Notes: generated from the letters alone by a model not told the origin. DNA of 64,000 nt from an uncultured Winogradskyella sp. (GCF_947498345.1 NZ_CANMJY010000002.1:186001-250000); one strand, 5' to 3'. Shown: positions 52,588-62,270, numbered from the stretch's first letter. Made by a program: numbers and translations.

Positions 52588-52624
52588 ATTAAACTTGTGT
52601 TCTAACTAAAACTCAAATAAGGTA

Positions 52625-53797
52625 CTAATTTGCTGTCCAGTTTGCCCCCCAAGTTGCAAAATCAGTTCCAGTTGCATTTGCTGCATTACCAAAAATGACA
52701 TCAGCTTCTGTAAGTACATTTTCTAAATCGCTAAGTACTACCGGAGAATCTACATCAGTAAATGATATATCAGTAACAGAAGTATCGCCATCTAATACTC
52801 CTTGGCTAGTCGCCTGACCTGGCTCATCATCTTGTATTACAAAGCCACGTCCAAAATTGCTAACCAAAACATTAGAGAAAACACCTCTAGAACCTGCACG
52901 TAATCTAAATGCGCGACCAGAGTCATTATCTCCAATAACGGTAACATTAGTGACGTTTGGTGCAGAGAAATACCCACCTTCATTAGAGAAGTCTGTGTTA
53001 AATCCATCCATTTCGAAACCACTATCATGACCTATACCTTCATTCTGTATAATATATACATCTGTTAGAGAACCTGTGTAGCCTTCAGTCCAGTCAATAG
53101 AATCATCTTCTGCATCTGTAACGACTAAGTGACTTGCATTTACAGTACCACCAAAGAATTCGAAACCATCATCAGAACCTTTAAAAATTTGTACATAATC
53201 GATTGTAGTACCATTACCTACAGCATAAAGTGATAATCCATTAAGCTCAGCATTACCATCAATAGCACCACCAACATATTCTAAACGTACATACTCTAAA
53301 CGACCTGAGTCATCATTTGGAATGTTACCTCCGTAAGATAAACCACCAACTTCTGTTGTAGCTGTATCGTCTGATCCATCTGCAGTAGAATTGATAGGCG
53401 CTTTTCCGCAAATTACAATTCCTCCCCAATCTCCAGAGCTTGGAGTACCAGCATTAGATGTAAATACTATTGGGTTAGAAGCTGTACCAGCTGCATTAAT
53501 TTGAGCACCAGGTAAAATAGCGATATAAGCGTTAACACCAACTGGAGCAACTTTTATTTCTGCTCCTGCAGGTACAGTAAGCGTCGTATTTTCTGCCATT
53601 AATAATGGACCAGTGATTAAATATTCTTCACTGTTACTTAGAGTTAAATCTTCGGTAAATACACCACTAAGTTCAATTACATCATCAGAAGTACTTGGAT
53701 TATTAGTAATGTTAATCTCGATATCTGAAGTATCATCTCTTTCACATCCCATAAATGTCAATGTAAAAGAAAGTAGAATTAATAAATTACGTTTCAT
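52625..53797 (-). CDS. Beta-helix lipoprotein, partner of the TonB receptor
   Basis: The 390-residue product has a lipoprotein signal (FMGC, Cys about 18) and then a long Gly/Asn/Asp-rich right-handed beta-helix-like region, with NPIVFTSNAGTP and GRLEYVRLEYVGG-type repeats. It starts 36 bp after the TonB receptor stop codon, and the pair may form a surface lipoprotein-receptor uptake unit as in SusD/SusC systems, but it is not a SusD homologue. It may bind an organophosphate or other phosphorus source; that is inference from the neighbours. Confidence 0.75.
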   Translation of the reverse strand: MKRNLLILLSFTLTFMGCERDDTSDIEINITNNPSTSDDVIELSGVFTEDLTLSNSEEYLITGPLLMAENTTLTVPAGAEIKVAPVGVNAYIAILPGAQINAAGTASNPIVFTSNAGTPSSGDWGGIVICGKAPINSTADGSDDTATTEVGGLSYGGNIPNDDSGRLEYVRLEYVGGAIDGNAELNGLSLYAVGNGTTIDYVQIFKGSDDGFEFFGGTVNASHLVVTDAEDDSIDWTEGYTGSLTDVYIIQNEGIGHDSGFEMDGFNTDFSNEGGYFSAPNVTNVTVIGDNDSGRAFRLRAGSRGVFSNVLVSNFGRGFVIQDDEPGQATSQGVLDGDTSVTDISFTDVDSPVVLSDLENVLTEADVIFGNAANATGTDFATWGANWTAN

Positions 53798-53833
53798 TGT
53801 TTTTAGAATTTAAATATTGAGTTATTATTTTTA

Positions 53834-56656
53834 TTAAAATTTATATTTTAGAGAAAGTCCCATGTTTACACCAGCTTTGAATTCTGAAATAGTAATATCT
53901 CCACTACCAGTATCTTCTCTTACAAATGAAATATCAGGATTCAATAAGTTAGATGCAGAAACCGTTAGGTCTAGTTTTTCTGAGATTGGGCTATTCCATA
54001 CAAAGTTTAAAGCAGTAACACTTTTTTCTACGATATTCCCTAACTGTCCAGAGCCTATAGAGTATATTCTGTCTGAGAAATAAGAGCTAACAAGTGTTAA
54101 CCTTGGCTCATAGTTTCCAAATTTAGGTTTATAGGATAAATCAGCGTTAAAGACCCATTTTGATGCTCCTTCAAGCTCTTCGGTACTACGATCAAAAGAT
54201 GTAGTAAATGTTCCTGAAATATCTTTTAAATCTTGTTCTGTGAATAGGTAAGATCCGTTGAATCCAAAGCTCAATAAAGCATTTTCCTCATCACGTTGGA
54301 GTAGATTTTTACGTAGTTCTACTTCTAATCCAAACGCTTCGGCATTATCACCAGTTCTAAAATAACGCTGTGTACCAGTAGCATCTGCTGCAACAACTCT
54401 GTTAACAGGATTTTCAATACGTTTTGCAAATGCAGCTACAGATAAGATCTCATCAGCAGATACAAACCACTCGTATTTTAAATCGAAATTATATATTTCA
54501 GAATATGTTGGGCCGTTACCATCAGGGCCGCCTAATAAATCAGGGTTACCACCATAACGTAATGTTACATCCTCGTATACAAATGGCGCAACTTCTTTAA
54601 ATTCTGGTATAGATGCTGTTTTACTAAATGAGAATCTTAAGTTAGAATCTTCGTTTAAGGCATATTTAACGTTAAAGCTAGGTAGTATCAAAGTTTCGGA
54701 AACCGATCTTACTCCAGGGTCATTAGGTGGAATATTAATTACGTCGTATTCAATCTCTTGCTCAAAATGTTCAAAACGCACACCAGGTACTAATAACCAC
54801 TTTTCACCTAAATTGATTTCGGCATTGGCATAACCAGCATTAATGGTTAATAAACCGTTATAGGTGTTTTCTGGTAAACCAGGTACGTTGGTATTACCTA
54901 TTTCATTACTTATAGGATTAAGTACAATAGTATTAAATAGACCTTGACCTGGTTCAAGACTTAGGTTATTGACATTTAATAATGAGTTGAGATTATTTAC
55001 GTTCAATACAGGTGTATTGTCTCTATCAATAATTTCGTAACCATATCTAATACTATTGAATATACGTTTTTTTCTACGACCGTTATAACCAATATTGAAT
55101 TTGAAGTTTTCTGAAACTTCCTTATTAAAATTCAAGAAACTACTGTATTCGTTATCTTCAATAGTTTGAAAAAAGCGTTGATTATCAAAAGGAATATTAG
55201 TATAAAATATAGGATTAGTATTAGGATCATTATCTAAGGCAAACTGATAATTTTCAAACGAAAAACGTTTTCTGTCTGGTTCATCAGATAAAACCTTGTT
55301 GTAACCAAAACCCCAAGTAATTTTTATACCATCTTCATCAGATGATCGGTGTGTCCCCAATAATTGGTTTACAAAAACCATGTCCTGGTTAAATCTTCCA
55401 TTAATGGTAAAGTATCCAAATCCATTAGGATCTACACTTGCAATATCATCACGATTAAACCCACGACCTTTAGTACCAAAATACCCTACTTCATCATTAG
55501 AACTATTAATAAATAAGGAGCTGTATTTTAATGAATTTTGATCATCAATTTTAAAATCTAAATTCAACATACCAGTTGTATTTGTACTGTAGCTGTACTC
55601 TTCTACATTTGGGTAATCGACCTTTAATACATTGGTGAAATCTCTAGCGATACCTTCTCTGTACTCAAAACCATTAGAAAACCCTAAGGTTGCAAAGAAG
55701 CTTAGTCGTGTATCATCGTCAAAGTCAAAAGAGTACCCTCCGGATATAGAACCATTAAGGTTAACTGGTGATTCGCCTTGTTGAGGGTCAACAGTATGAG
55801 ATAATACTACGGCAAAAGGATTATTGTTATAACGGTTGTAGTATCCAAAGAAACTTGCTCCGTCATTTCTAACAAATGTTTCGCCAGCAGCATTAGAATT
55901 AACTCCACTACCTATAGCTATATTTAAAAATCCGTTACCGTTATATTCTTTAGAATTAATGTTAACATTACCAGCAGCAAAATCTCCATAAAAATTAGGT
56001 GTATAAGCTTTACTTACCGATATGTTTTCAATAATATCTGTTGAGAACAAGTCTAAGTCGATATTCTTTTTATTTACATCAGTAGAAGGTAATGACAGTC
56101 CATTCATAGTTGTATTTTGGTATCTGTCACCTAAACCTCTTACATAAACATCACTAGAGCTTTCTTGTTTAGAAATACCAGAGATTTTTGATACGGCCGC
56201 AGCAGCGTCACCAACCCCTTTTCTAGATAATTCTATAGCACCAATACTTTGCTTTATTTCCACAGCTTTTTTCTGGTCTAATAATAATGCTGCTTCACTT
56301 TCTTTTCTGGTTGTGGTTGTAATAACAACCTCGTCTAAGCTTGCTGCACTCGCAGCCATAGGAACATTGATTGTAGTCACTTTACCAGGAACAACTTCTG
56401 CTTTAATCTCTATTGTTTCGTAACCCACGAAGCTAAACACTAAAGTATAAGAGCCAGGGTCTAATTCAGTAAATTGATATAAACCATCAATATCCGAAGT
56501 TGTACCAGTTGTGGTACCTTTAATTAGAATATTGGCGAACGGTAAAGGTTCGTTATTATATTCTTTATCTGTAAGCTTGCCAACAATAGAACCTGTATTT
56601 TGAGCAAAGGTTATTGCTGAAGTTAATAATATGAGTATGATTTGTAAATTTCTCAT
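53834..56656 (-). CDS. TonB-dependent outer-membrane receptor with carboxypeptidase-like N-terminal domain
   Basis: Started at ATG 56656 because it gives a signal peptide (ending ITFAQ); a TTG-initiated frame continues upstream to 56716. The 940-residue protein has a CarboxypepD_reg-like domain (about 20-100; GSIVGKLTDKEYNNEPLPFANILIKG), a plug (about 120-240; SDVYVRGLGDRYQ), and a large barrel ending LSLKYKF. It imports a ligand across the outer membrane using TonB energy. Its promoter carries triple 11-bp-phased repeats like those of pit and porin, suggesting a phosphorus-related substrate. Confidence 0.93.
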   Translation of the reverse strand: MRNLQIILILLTSAITFAQNTGSIVGKLTDKEYNNEPLPFANILIKGTTTGTTSDIDGLYQFTELDPGSYTLVFSFVGYETIEIKAEVVPGKVTTINVPMAASAASLDEVVITTTTRKESEAALLLDQKKAVEIKQSIGAIELSRKGVGDAAAAVSKISGISKQESSSDVYVRGLGDRYQNTTMNGLSLPSTDVNKKNIDLDLFSTDIIENISVSKAYTPNFYGDFAAGNVNINSKEYNGNGFLNIAIGSGVNSNAAGETFVRNDGASFFGYYNRYNNNPFAVVLSHTVDPQQGESPVNLNGSISGGYSFDFDDDTRLSFFATLGFSNGFEYREGIARDFTNVLKVDYPNVEEYSYSTNTTGMLNLDFKIDDQNSLKYSSLFINSSNDEVGYFGTKGRGFNRDDIASVDPNGFGYFTINGRFNQDMVFVNQLLGTHRSSDEDGIKITWGFGYNKVLSDEPDRKRFSFENYQFALDNDPNTNPIFYTNIPFDNQRFFQTIEDNEYSSFLNFNKEVSENFKFNIGYNGRRKKRIFNSIRYGYEIIDRDNTPVLNVNNLNSLLNVNNLSLEPGQGLFNTIVLNPISNEIGNTNVPGLPENTYNGLLTINAGYANAEINLGEKWLLVPGVRFEHFEQEIEYDVINIPPNDPGVRSVSETLILPSFNVKYALNEDSNLRFSFSKTASIPEFKEVAPFVYEDVTLRYGGNPDLLGGPDGNGPTYSEIYNFDLKYEWFVSADEILSVAAFAKRIENPVNRVVAADATGTQRYFRTGDNAEAFGLEVELRKNLLQRDEENALLSFGFNGSYLFTEQDLKDISGTFTTSFDRSTEELEGASKWVFNADLSYKPKFGNYEPRLTLVSSYFSDRIYSIGSGQLGNIVEKSVTALNFVWNSPISEKLDLTVSASNLLNPDISFVREDTGSGDITISEFKAGVNMGLSLKYKF

Positions 56657-56713
56657 CAGTCTTTTAAAATTGCTGCTGCAAAGAAACTGTGATATTTCAT
56701 CATTAAGGTTATA

Positions 56714-56767
56714 CAAAAATTAAAGATTTGTAACGAAAAGGTTAGTTTACTGTTAGCTTAGTATTAA
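56714..56767 (-). promoter_or_regulatory. Triple Pho-box-like repeat and -7 box of the TonB receptor gene
   Basis: Read on the plus strand, GGTTAG (56740-56745), TGTTAG (56751-56756) and TATTAA (56762-56767) repeat at exact 11-bp phase. On the minus strand they are TTAATA, CTAACA and CTAACC. The -7 box AATTTTTG (56714-56721) lies 18 bp away, close to the pit and porin layouts. Confidence 0.55.
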
Positions 56768-56883
56768 CTGAATTGACAATAAGGAAACAATTTAGTAACA
56801 TTGATAATTTAAGAATGTATCTAATCTTTTTACCGCCAACTCTATAGCAAATTATCTATCTTGCATACTCTAAAATTTAAACT

Positions 56884-58224
56884 ATGAACTGGGAGCAATT
56901 ACTATCCTTAAAACGTTTTGGAGATACCAATAAAAGATTAAGAAAAGAGCAAGATGAAAGCCGTTTGGGTTTTGAGGTGGATTATGACCGTATTATATTT
57001 TCTTCAGAGTTTAGAGGACTTCAAGACAAAACTCAAGTTGTTCCTTTGTCTAAAATTGATTTTGTACATACGCGTTTGACCCATAGTTTAGAAGTTAGTG
57101 TTGTTGGTAGATCTTTAGGAAGAAAAGTTGGACGATTGTTGTTAGAAAAACATCCGCATTTAGAAAATGTTCATGGCTACAGAATGAATGATTTCGGAGC
57201 CATAGTTGCAGCAGCAGCTTTAGCCCACGATATCGGTAACCCACCTTTTGGGCATTCTGGTGAAAAATCTATTGGGGCTTATTTTAAAGATGGCAATGGA
57301 GCGGAATTTAAAAGCGATTTATCCAATAAAGAATATCAAGATTTATGCGATTTTGAAGGCAATGCCAATGGGTTTAAAATTCTTACTGAAAGTCGTGAGG
57401 GTAGAGAAGGAGGCTTACGTTTAAGTTATGCCACTTTAGGTGCTTTTATGAAATACCCTAAAGAGTCGTTGCCTAAAAAGCCAACTCAGCATATCGCTGA
57501 TAAAAAATATGGTTTTTTTCAAAGTGAAAAAGACATGTTTGCAGATGTAGCTTTAGAGCTAGGTTTAACCAAACGAAGCGAAAAAGATTTAAGTTTTCAA
57601 AGGCATCCTTTAGCGTTTTTGGTTGAGGCAGCTGATGATATATGCTACACAATTATTGATTTTGAAGATGGTATTAATCTAGGACTTATCCAAGAAGAAT
57701 ATGCCTTAGAGTATCTTATTAATTTGGTGAGAGCCAGAATAAAAACCGAAAATTACAACGCTTTAAAAACTACTGAAGATCGCATTAGCTATTTGAGAGC
57801 GTTGGCTATTGGAACTTTAATAGATGAGTCTGCCTCACTTTTTATGAAGCATGAAGAGGCGATTTTAGCAGGTAATTTTGAAACGGCTTTGTTAGACGTT
57901 AGCCAGTATAAAGCTCAGATTAAAGATATTATAGATTTAAGTATAAAGAATATATACCGTTCTAAGGAAGTTATCGATAAAGAGATTTCTGGCTATGAAA
58001 TTTTAAATCAATTACTTAAGGCTTATGGTAAAATGGCTTACAATTACACCAAAGGCCAGATGTCTAATTATGATAAGCTATTATTTAATGCGCTGCCAAA
58101 AACATTAAATTTTACTCATGATTCGCTTTATCAAAATTTATTGGCAGTTTGTTTATATATTTCTAAATTGTCTGATACCAATGCAATGCTGTTGCATCAA
58201 AAATTAAAAGGTAATATTTCTTAA
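56884..58224 (+). CDS. dgt: dGTP triphosphohydrolase (dGTPase)
   Basis: A 446-residue HD-domain protein with VHTRLTHSLEVS and ALAHDIGNPPFGHSGE, the metal-binding His/Asp motifs of dGTPase. It cleaves dGTP to deoxyguanosine and tripolyphosphate, controlling nucleotide pools. Normal length. Confidence 0.95.
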   Translation: MNWEQLLSLKRFGDTNKRLRKEQDESRLGFEVDYDRIIFSSEFRGLQDKTQVVPLSKIDFVHTRLTHSLEVSVVGRSLGRKVGRLLLEKHPHLENVHGYRMNDFGAIVAAAALAHDIGNPPFGHSGEKSIGAYFKDGNGAEFKSDLSNKEYQDLCDFEGNANGFKILTESREGREGGLRLSYATLGAFMKYPKESLPKKPTQHIADKKYGFFQSEKDMFADVALELGLTKRSEKDLSFQRHPLAFLVEAADDICYTIIDFEDGINLGLIQEEYALEYLINLVRARIKTENYNALKTTEDRISYLRALAIGTLIDESASLFMKHEEAILAGNFETALLDVSQYKAQIKDIIDLSIKNIYRSKEVIDKEISGYEILNQLLKAYGKMAYNYTKGQMSNYDKLLFNALPKTLNFTHDSLYQNLLAVCLYISKLSDTNAMLLHQKLKGNIS

Positions 58225-58310
58225 GCTGCATTTCAACGAATAAATTTGTTTTTTAACGATATATTGTTTTTATTTACTTCATAATCAGCCCTCAACCAAA
58301 AATCCTACTT

Positions 58311-58481
58311 ATGAGAAATAATATACTTGGAGGCTTAGTCATTTTTATGGTTGTATTGACTTGCCTATTAATGCTAGACGACATCTCTAATACTCAAGAG
58401 CAACCTTCAATTGAAGACACTGCGCAAATAGAGCAAGCTGAAAACCAAACAGATTTAGCTATTGTTGAGAACGAGGAGTAG
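58311..58481 (+). CDS. 56-residue single-helix membrane micropeptide
   Basis: An ATG at 58311 opens a 56-codon frame: a hydrophobic helix (about 5-22; LGGLVIFMVVLTCLLML) and an acidic Glu/Gln-rich tail. It is in a 230-bp gap after dgt and overlaps the 3' end of dxs by 27 bp in the convergent direction. No family is recognised, but similar small anchored peptides occur in Flavobacteria. The cluster of features fits a real peptide better than chance. Confidence 0.5.
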   Translation: MRNNILGGLVIFMVVLTCLLMLDDISNTQEQPSIEDTAQIEQAENQTDLAIVENEE

Positions 58482-60260
58482 TTCCTCGATTTTCTTTTTT
58501 ATAGAGATAGCATCCAATTTCTGAATATTAAGTAATTGGCTTATTGAGCCATGTTCAATAAATTCATCTTTAATGCCTAATGTAGTTATTGGTTGTTTGT
58601 AGTTGTGATTATTTGCAAAAGCCAAAATTGAACTACCAAATCCTCCAACTACAGTACCATTTTCAATGGTTACAATTAATCCGTGATTGGTAAAAACCTC
58701 ATGTAACAGATTTTCATCTAGAGGTTTTATAAACTGTAAATCATAATGAGAAACCTCTAAATCTTTAATAGCTGCCTCAGCCTGTTTTGCCATAGTGCCA
58801 ATAGATAAAATAGCAACTTGTTTTCCTTTTTTTAAACAAGTACCTTTTCCTATTTCGATAGTTTCAAAATCTTGTTTCCAATCTAAAAGATGACCTCGGC
58901 CACGTGGATAACGAATAGCTAAAGGGAAGTCTATTCCGAGTTGAGCAGTGTACATTATATTACGGAGGGCAATAGCATCTCTAGGCGCAAAAATCACCAT
59001 ATTAGGAATACAGTTTAAGTATGCCAAATCAAAAACACCATGATGCGTTGCTCCATCTTCTCCAACCAAGCCAGCTCTATCTAAACAAAAAATGACAGGA
59101 AGGTTCTGTAAAGCCACATCATGAATAACTTGATCGTAAGCACGTTGTAAAAAGGTGGAGTAGATGTTGCAAAACGGAATCATACCTTGCGTTGCCATAC
59201 CAGCCGCTAAAGTCACGGCATGCTGTTCCGCAATGCCAACGTCGAAAGCACGTTCTGGAATTTTGTCCATCATATATTTTAAAGAGCTACCTGTTGGCAT
59301 AGCTGGTGTAATTCCAATAATCTTTTCATTTTTTAAAGCAAGCTCAACAATAGTTTCTCCAAAAACATCTTGATATTTTGGTGGCTCACTAGAATGAGAT
59401 TTGGCAATTAGCTCACCAGTTTTGGCATCAAATTTTCCAGGTGCATGATATTTAATTTGATTTTCTTCAGCTTGCTTTAAACCTTTACCCTTTGTAGTTA
59501 TAACATGTAAAAACTTTGGTCCTTTAACCGATTTTAAACGTTCTAATTCTGAAATTAATAAGGGTAAATCATGGCCATCAATAGGACCAGAGTAATCAAA
59601 ATTTAGAGCCTCAAAAATATTGTCTTGCTTTTCGGTGCCTTTTTTAACGTTGGTTAAATATTGCTTTAATGCACCAACACTTGGGTCGATACCAATGGCA
59701 TTATCATTTAATATTACCAATAAATTAGTGTCAGTAACACCTGCGTGATTTAAACCTTCAAAAGCCATTCCACTAGCAATAGAGGCATCACCAATAACAG
59801 CTATATGATGCCTATTTTCACCTTTAAGTTTTGAAGCAATAGCCATACCCAATGCCGCAGAAATCGAGGTGGACGAATGCCCAACACCAAAGGTGTCATA
59901 TTCACTTTCACTACGTTTAGGGAAACCACTAATACCATTGAATTGTCTATTGGTATCGAAAATAGCTTTGCGACCAGTCAATATTTTATGGACATAGGCT
60001 TGATGACCAACATCCCAAATCAATAAATCTTCAGGTGTATTAAAGACATAATGCAAGACAATTGTTAATTCAACAACTCCTAAACTCGCCCCTAAATGCC
60101 CTTCTTTAGTCGCCACAATATTGATGATAAATTCGCGTAATTCTCTCGCCAAATAGGGTAAATCTTCTGATTTAAGTTGGCGAAGGTCTTTAGGGAGATT
60201 GATATGTTCTAAAAGTGATGTTTTCACTTCGTAAAAATACGAGATTTTATTAGTCTTCAA
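58455..60260 (-). CDS. dxs: 1-deoxy-D-xylulose-5-phosphate synthase
   Basis: A 601-residue thiamine-diphosphate enzyme with the TPP stretch GDASIASGMAFEGLNHAG...NDN (about 160-190), the transketolase catalytic GIAEQHA, and the C-terminal domain. It makes the first precursor of the MEP isoprenoid pathway. The ATG at 60260 overlaps the next upstream gene by 11 bp; GTG 60227 (KTSLLEHINLPKDL) is a plausible alternative, as most homologues start near there. Confidence 0.96.
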   Translation of the reverse strand: MKTNKISYFYEVKTSLLEHINLPKDLRQLKSEDLPYLARELREFIINIVATKEGHLGASLGVVELTIVLHYVFNTPEDLLIWDVGHQAYVHKILTGRKAIFDTNRQFNGISGFPKRSESEYDTFGVGHSSTSISAALGMAIASKLKGENRHHIAVIGDASIASGMAFEGLNHAGVTDTNLLVILNDNAIGIDPSVGALKQYLTNVKKGTEKQDNIFEALNFDYSGPIDGHDLPLLISELERLKSVKGPKFLHVITTKGKGLKQAEENQIKYHAPGKFDAKTGELIAKSHSSEPPKYQDVFGETIVELALKNEKIIGITPAMPTGSSLKYMMDKIPERAFDVGIAEQHAVTLAAGMATQGMIPFCNIYSTFLQRAYDQVIHDVALQNLPVIFCLDRAGLVGEDGATHHGVFDLAYLNCIPNMVIFAPRDAIALRNIMYTAQLGIDFPLAIRYPRGRGHLLDWKQDFETIEIGKGTCLKKGKQVAILSIGTMAKQAEAAIKDLEVSHYDLQFIKPLDENLLHEVFTNHGLIVTIENGTVVGGFGSSILAFANNHNYKQPITTLGIKDEFIEHGSISQLLNIQKLDAISIKKKIEELLLVLNNS

Positions 60261-61236
60261 CCATGAAAACTATAGGTAAAGAATAAATTGATGCTATACT
60301 TATGTCTTTCTGTCGTGCTGGCTTGAACTGAGGCAAAAGCTTTATAACACGAATGGCTTCTTCCTCTAAATCTGGATGTGTAGATGACCTTACTTTAATA
60401 TCTTCAACAAATCCTTTTTCATTAATCTTGAATTGGATAAAGATTCTTTGTTTTCCTTTTAAGTTTAAATGCTCTGCAATTTTCTGATTAAAATTATCTT
60501 TTACTAATTCTGTTACACGATTAGATAAGTGTTTTTTCTTTTCAGAACGAGATAAACCTTTTGGCGTATCCATAAATTCAGGAGGGTTCTCTACAATGAG
60601 CAACCCAAAAACAACGTCGTCTTGTTCAGGACCAGAGCAGAGAGGAGGTGCTTCAATTTCTAATGAATCAATATCTATAGGCTCAATATCATTAACATCT
60701 ACTGGTTCTACATCTATATCTCCAGTTTCTATAACCATCATACCATCCATAAGAAGCTGTTCTGTCACTTCTATTTTTTCAGATTTATTATTTGGTTTAC
60801 TTATAGTATCTAATGGATTCTTTTTTGAATCCTTATGATTTAATATAGTGTCGATTGACTTTTGATTGGTTTTAACCATTTCAATACTTTCTATTTTCTT
60901 CGTCTTTCCTTTTTCATCCTCACAATTGAATAAGGTTATTCCCATAGAAAATAATAGTGCCAAAATAAATAGGCGATGAAAACTTAGATTTTGGTTAAAA
61001 ACAGTTTCAGGTATTTTTAAATTAATAGTATCTAATTGACTTTGCTTAATATGACCACAAATGCGCTTATTTCTATTATTATGAATATAATCTTGAATCT
61101 CTTTAGTATCCATTTTAGTAAAATCGACAACTGTTTTAGAACAAGATTGGCAAAAGCGTCCTTTTTCATTTGGCGTCATTTGAGACCAATTTTCGTGACA
61201 AGGTTTTGGGATGGAGATAGAATAATATGACTTCAT
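60250..61236 (-). CDS. TonB-family protein with N-terminal Cys-rich cytosolic domain
   Basis: A 328-residue protein with a Cys motif (C13 ... C32-QSC35 ... C56), a transmembrane helix (about 88-105), a Pro/Asp/Ser-rich periplasmic linker, and a C-terminal TonB-like domain (about 240-328; INEKGFVEDIKVRSS). The N-terminal Cys/His could bind zinc. TonB proteins power outer-membrane receptors such as those at 22904 and 53834. It is 11 bp overlapping dxs, probably co-transcribed. Confidence 0.87.
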   Translation of the reverse strand: MKSYYSISIPKPCHENWSQMTPNEKGRFCQSCSKTVVDFTKMDTKEIQDYIHNNRNKRICGHIKQSQLDTINLKIPETVFNQNLSFHRLFILALLFSMGITLFNCEDEKGKTKKIESIEMVKTNQKSIDTILNHKDSKKNPLDTISKPNNKSEKIEVTEQLLMDGMMVIETGDIDVEPVDVNDIEPIDIDSLEIEAPPLCSGPEQDDVVFGLLIVENPPEFMDTPKGLSRSEKKKHLSNRVTELVKDNFNQKIAEHLNLKGKQRIFIQFKINEKGFVEDIKVRSSTHPDLEEEAIRVIKLLPQFKPARQKDISIASIYSLPIVFMVED

Positions 61237-61315
61237 AAATAATAGCTTTGTTTAAAGCCATCAAAATTCTTGCCGTAATCTGTTCTAATTATTTTGAAAT
61301 CGTATTTTTACAACC

Positions 61316-61765
61316 ATGATAGACCCATTTGACGATACCTATTTTATGCGAAAAGCACTTCAGGAAGCTGAGGTTGCTTTTGATAAAGGTGAGGTTCCTG
61401 TTGGTGCCATTATTGTTGTTAAAGATAGAATCATAGCAAGAACACATAATCTTACAGAACTTCTTAACGATGTGACAGCGCATGCCGAAATGCAAGCTAT
61501 TACTTCGGCTGCAAATTTTTTAGGTGGAAAATACTTAACAGGTTGCACACTATATGTAACTTTAGAACCTTGCCAAATGTGTGCTGGTGCTTTGTATTGG
61601 AGTCAGATTTCTAAAATAGTTTATGCAGCTTCAGATGACCAACGAGGTTTTGAAACTATGGGAACTAAATTACACCCTAAAACAAAAGTGGTGAGTGGAA
61701 TTCTTGCTGAAGAAGCTTCAGCACTAATGAAGCGTTTTTTTATTGAAAAACGTAACTTAAATTGA
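61316..61765 (+). CDS. tadA: tRNA-specific adenosine deaminase
   Basis: A 149-residue zinc deaminase with HAEMQ (H56, E58) and PCQMC (C86, C89), the standard catalytic set. It makes inosine at position 34 of tRNA-Arg. Its stop overlaps the start region of the next gene. Confidence 0.95.
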   Translation: MIDPFDDTYFMRKALQEAEVAFDKGEVPVGAIIVVKDRIIARTHNLTELLNDVTAHAEMQAITSAANFLGGKYLTGCTLYVTLEPCQMCAGALYWSQISKIVYAASDDQRGFETMGTKLHPKTKVVSGILAEEASALMKRFFIEKRNLN

Positions 61766-61770
61766 TACAG

Positions 61771-62223
61771 ATGAACAAACTTTTTGCAATATTAGTTCTC
61801 TTATTCGCCTTAAACTGTAAATCAACAGAACATCAAACTAAAATGGCAAAAGAGGATATTGTTTTAATTGGTAAGGGTAACCTGTTTGGATCAGGTGCCG
61901 AAGGTATTGAAAAACAGAATTTAATTGTTACAGGCTCAGACCAATGGAATGGATTATTAAAAAAAATGAATTCTGTTAATAATGTGTCTGATAGCTTTTC
62001 TGAAACTAAAGTCGATTTTTCAAAGTACACGCTTATAGCTATTTTTGATGATGTAAAAGGAACAGGAGGACATAGTATAGAATTAGATATAAATACTAAT
62101 TCTGAAAATATTGAAGTAAACATAGACCATAAGGGACCAGAAGGTATAGCAACAACCGTTATGACTCAGCCTTTTTATATTGTAAAAATTCCTAAAAGCG
62201 ACTTACCAATACTATTTAAATAA
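61771..62223 (+). CDS. Lipoprotein with PrcB C-terminal-type domain
   Basis: Started at ATG 61771, giving a lipobox LNC (Cys about 16); a TTG start three codons upstream overlaps tadA. The 150-residue product has a PrcB_C-like domain (GTGGHSIELDI, QPFYIVKIPKSDL). PrcB is part of the dentilisin complex of Treponema; in Flavobacteria it is an isolated lipoprotein of unknown role. Confidence 0.82.
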   Translation: MNKLFAILVLLFALNCKSTEHQTKMAKEDIVLIGKGNLFGSGAEGIEKQNLIVTGSDQWNGLLKKMNSVNNVSDSFSETKVDFSKYTLIAIFDDVKGTGGHSIELDINTNSENIEVNIDHKGPEGIATTVMTQPFYIVKIPKSDLPILFK

Positions 62224-62225
62224 AA

Positions 62226-62250
62226 AACGCCCAACCAAAGGTTGAGCGTT
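62226..62250. terminator. Probable bidirectional intrinsic terminator
   Basis: An 11-bp stem with one mismatch (62226-62236 with 62240-62250) and an AAA loop, between the lipoprotein gene and the cold-shock gene. The A-run on its left gives the minus-strand T-run after the cold-shock gene. Confidence 0.7.
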
Positions 62251-62270
62251 GAAACTTGTAAGATATATAC

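Noticed and set aside
56656-56716. TTG start of the TonB receptor at 56716
   Set aside because: It would add 20 residues before the signal peptide and lies over the predicted -7 box; ATG 56656 gives a clean signal peptide.
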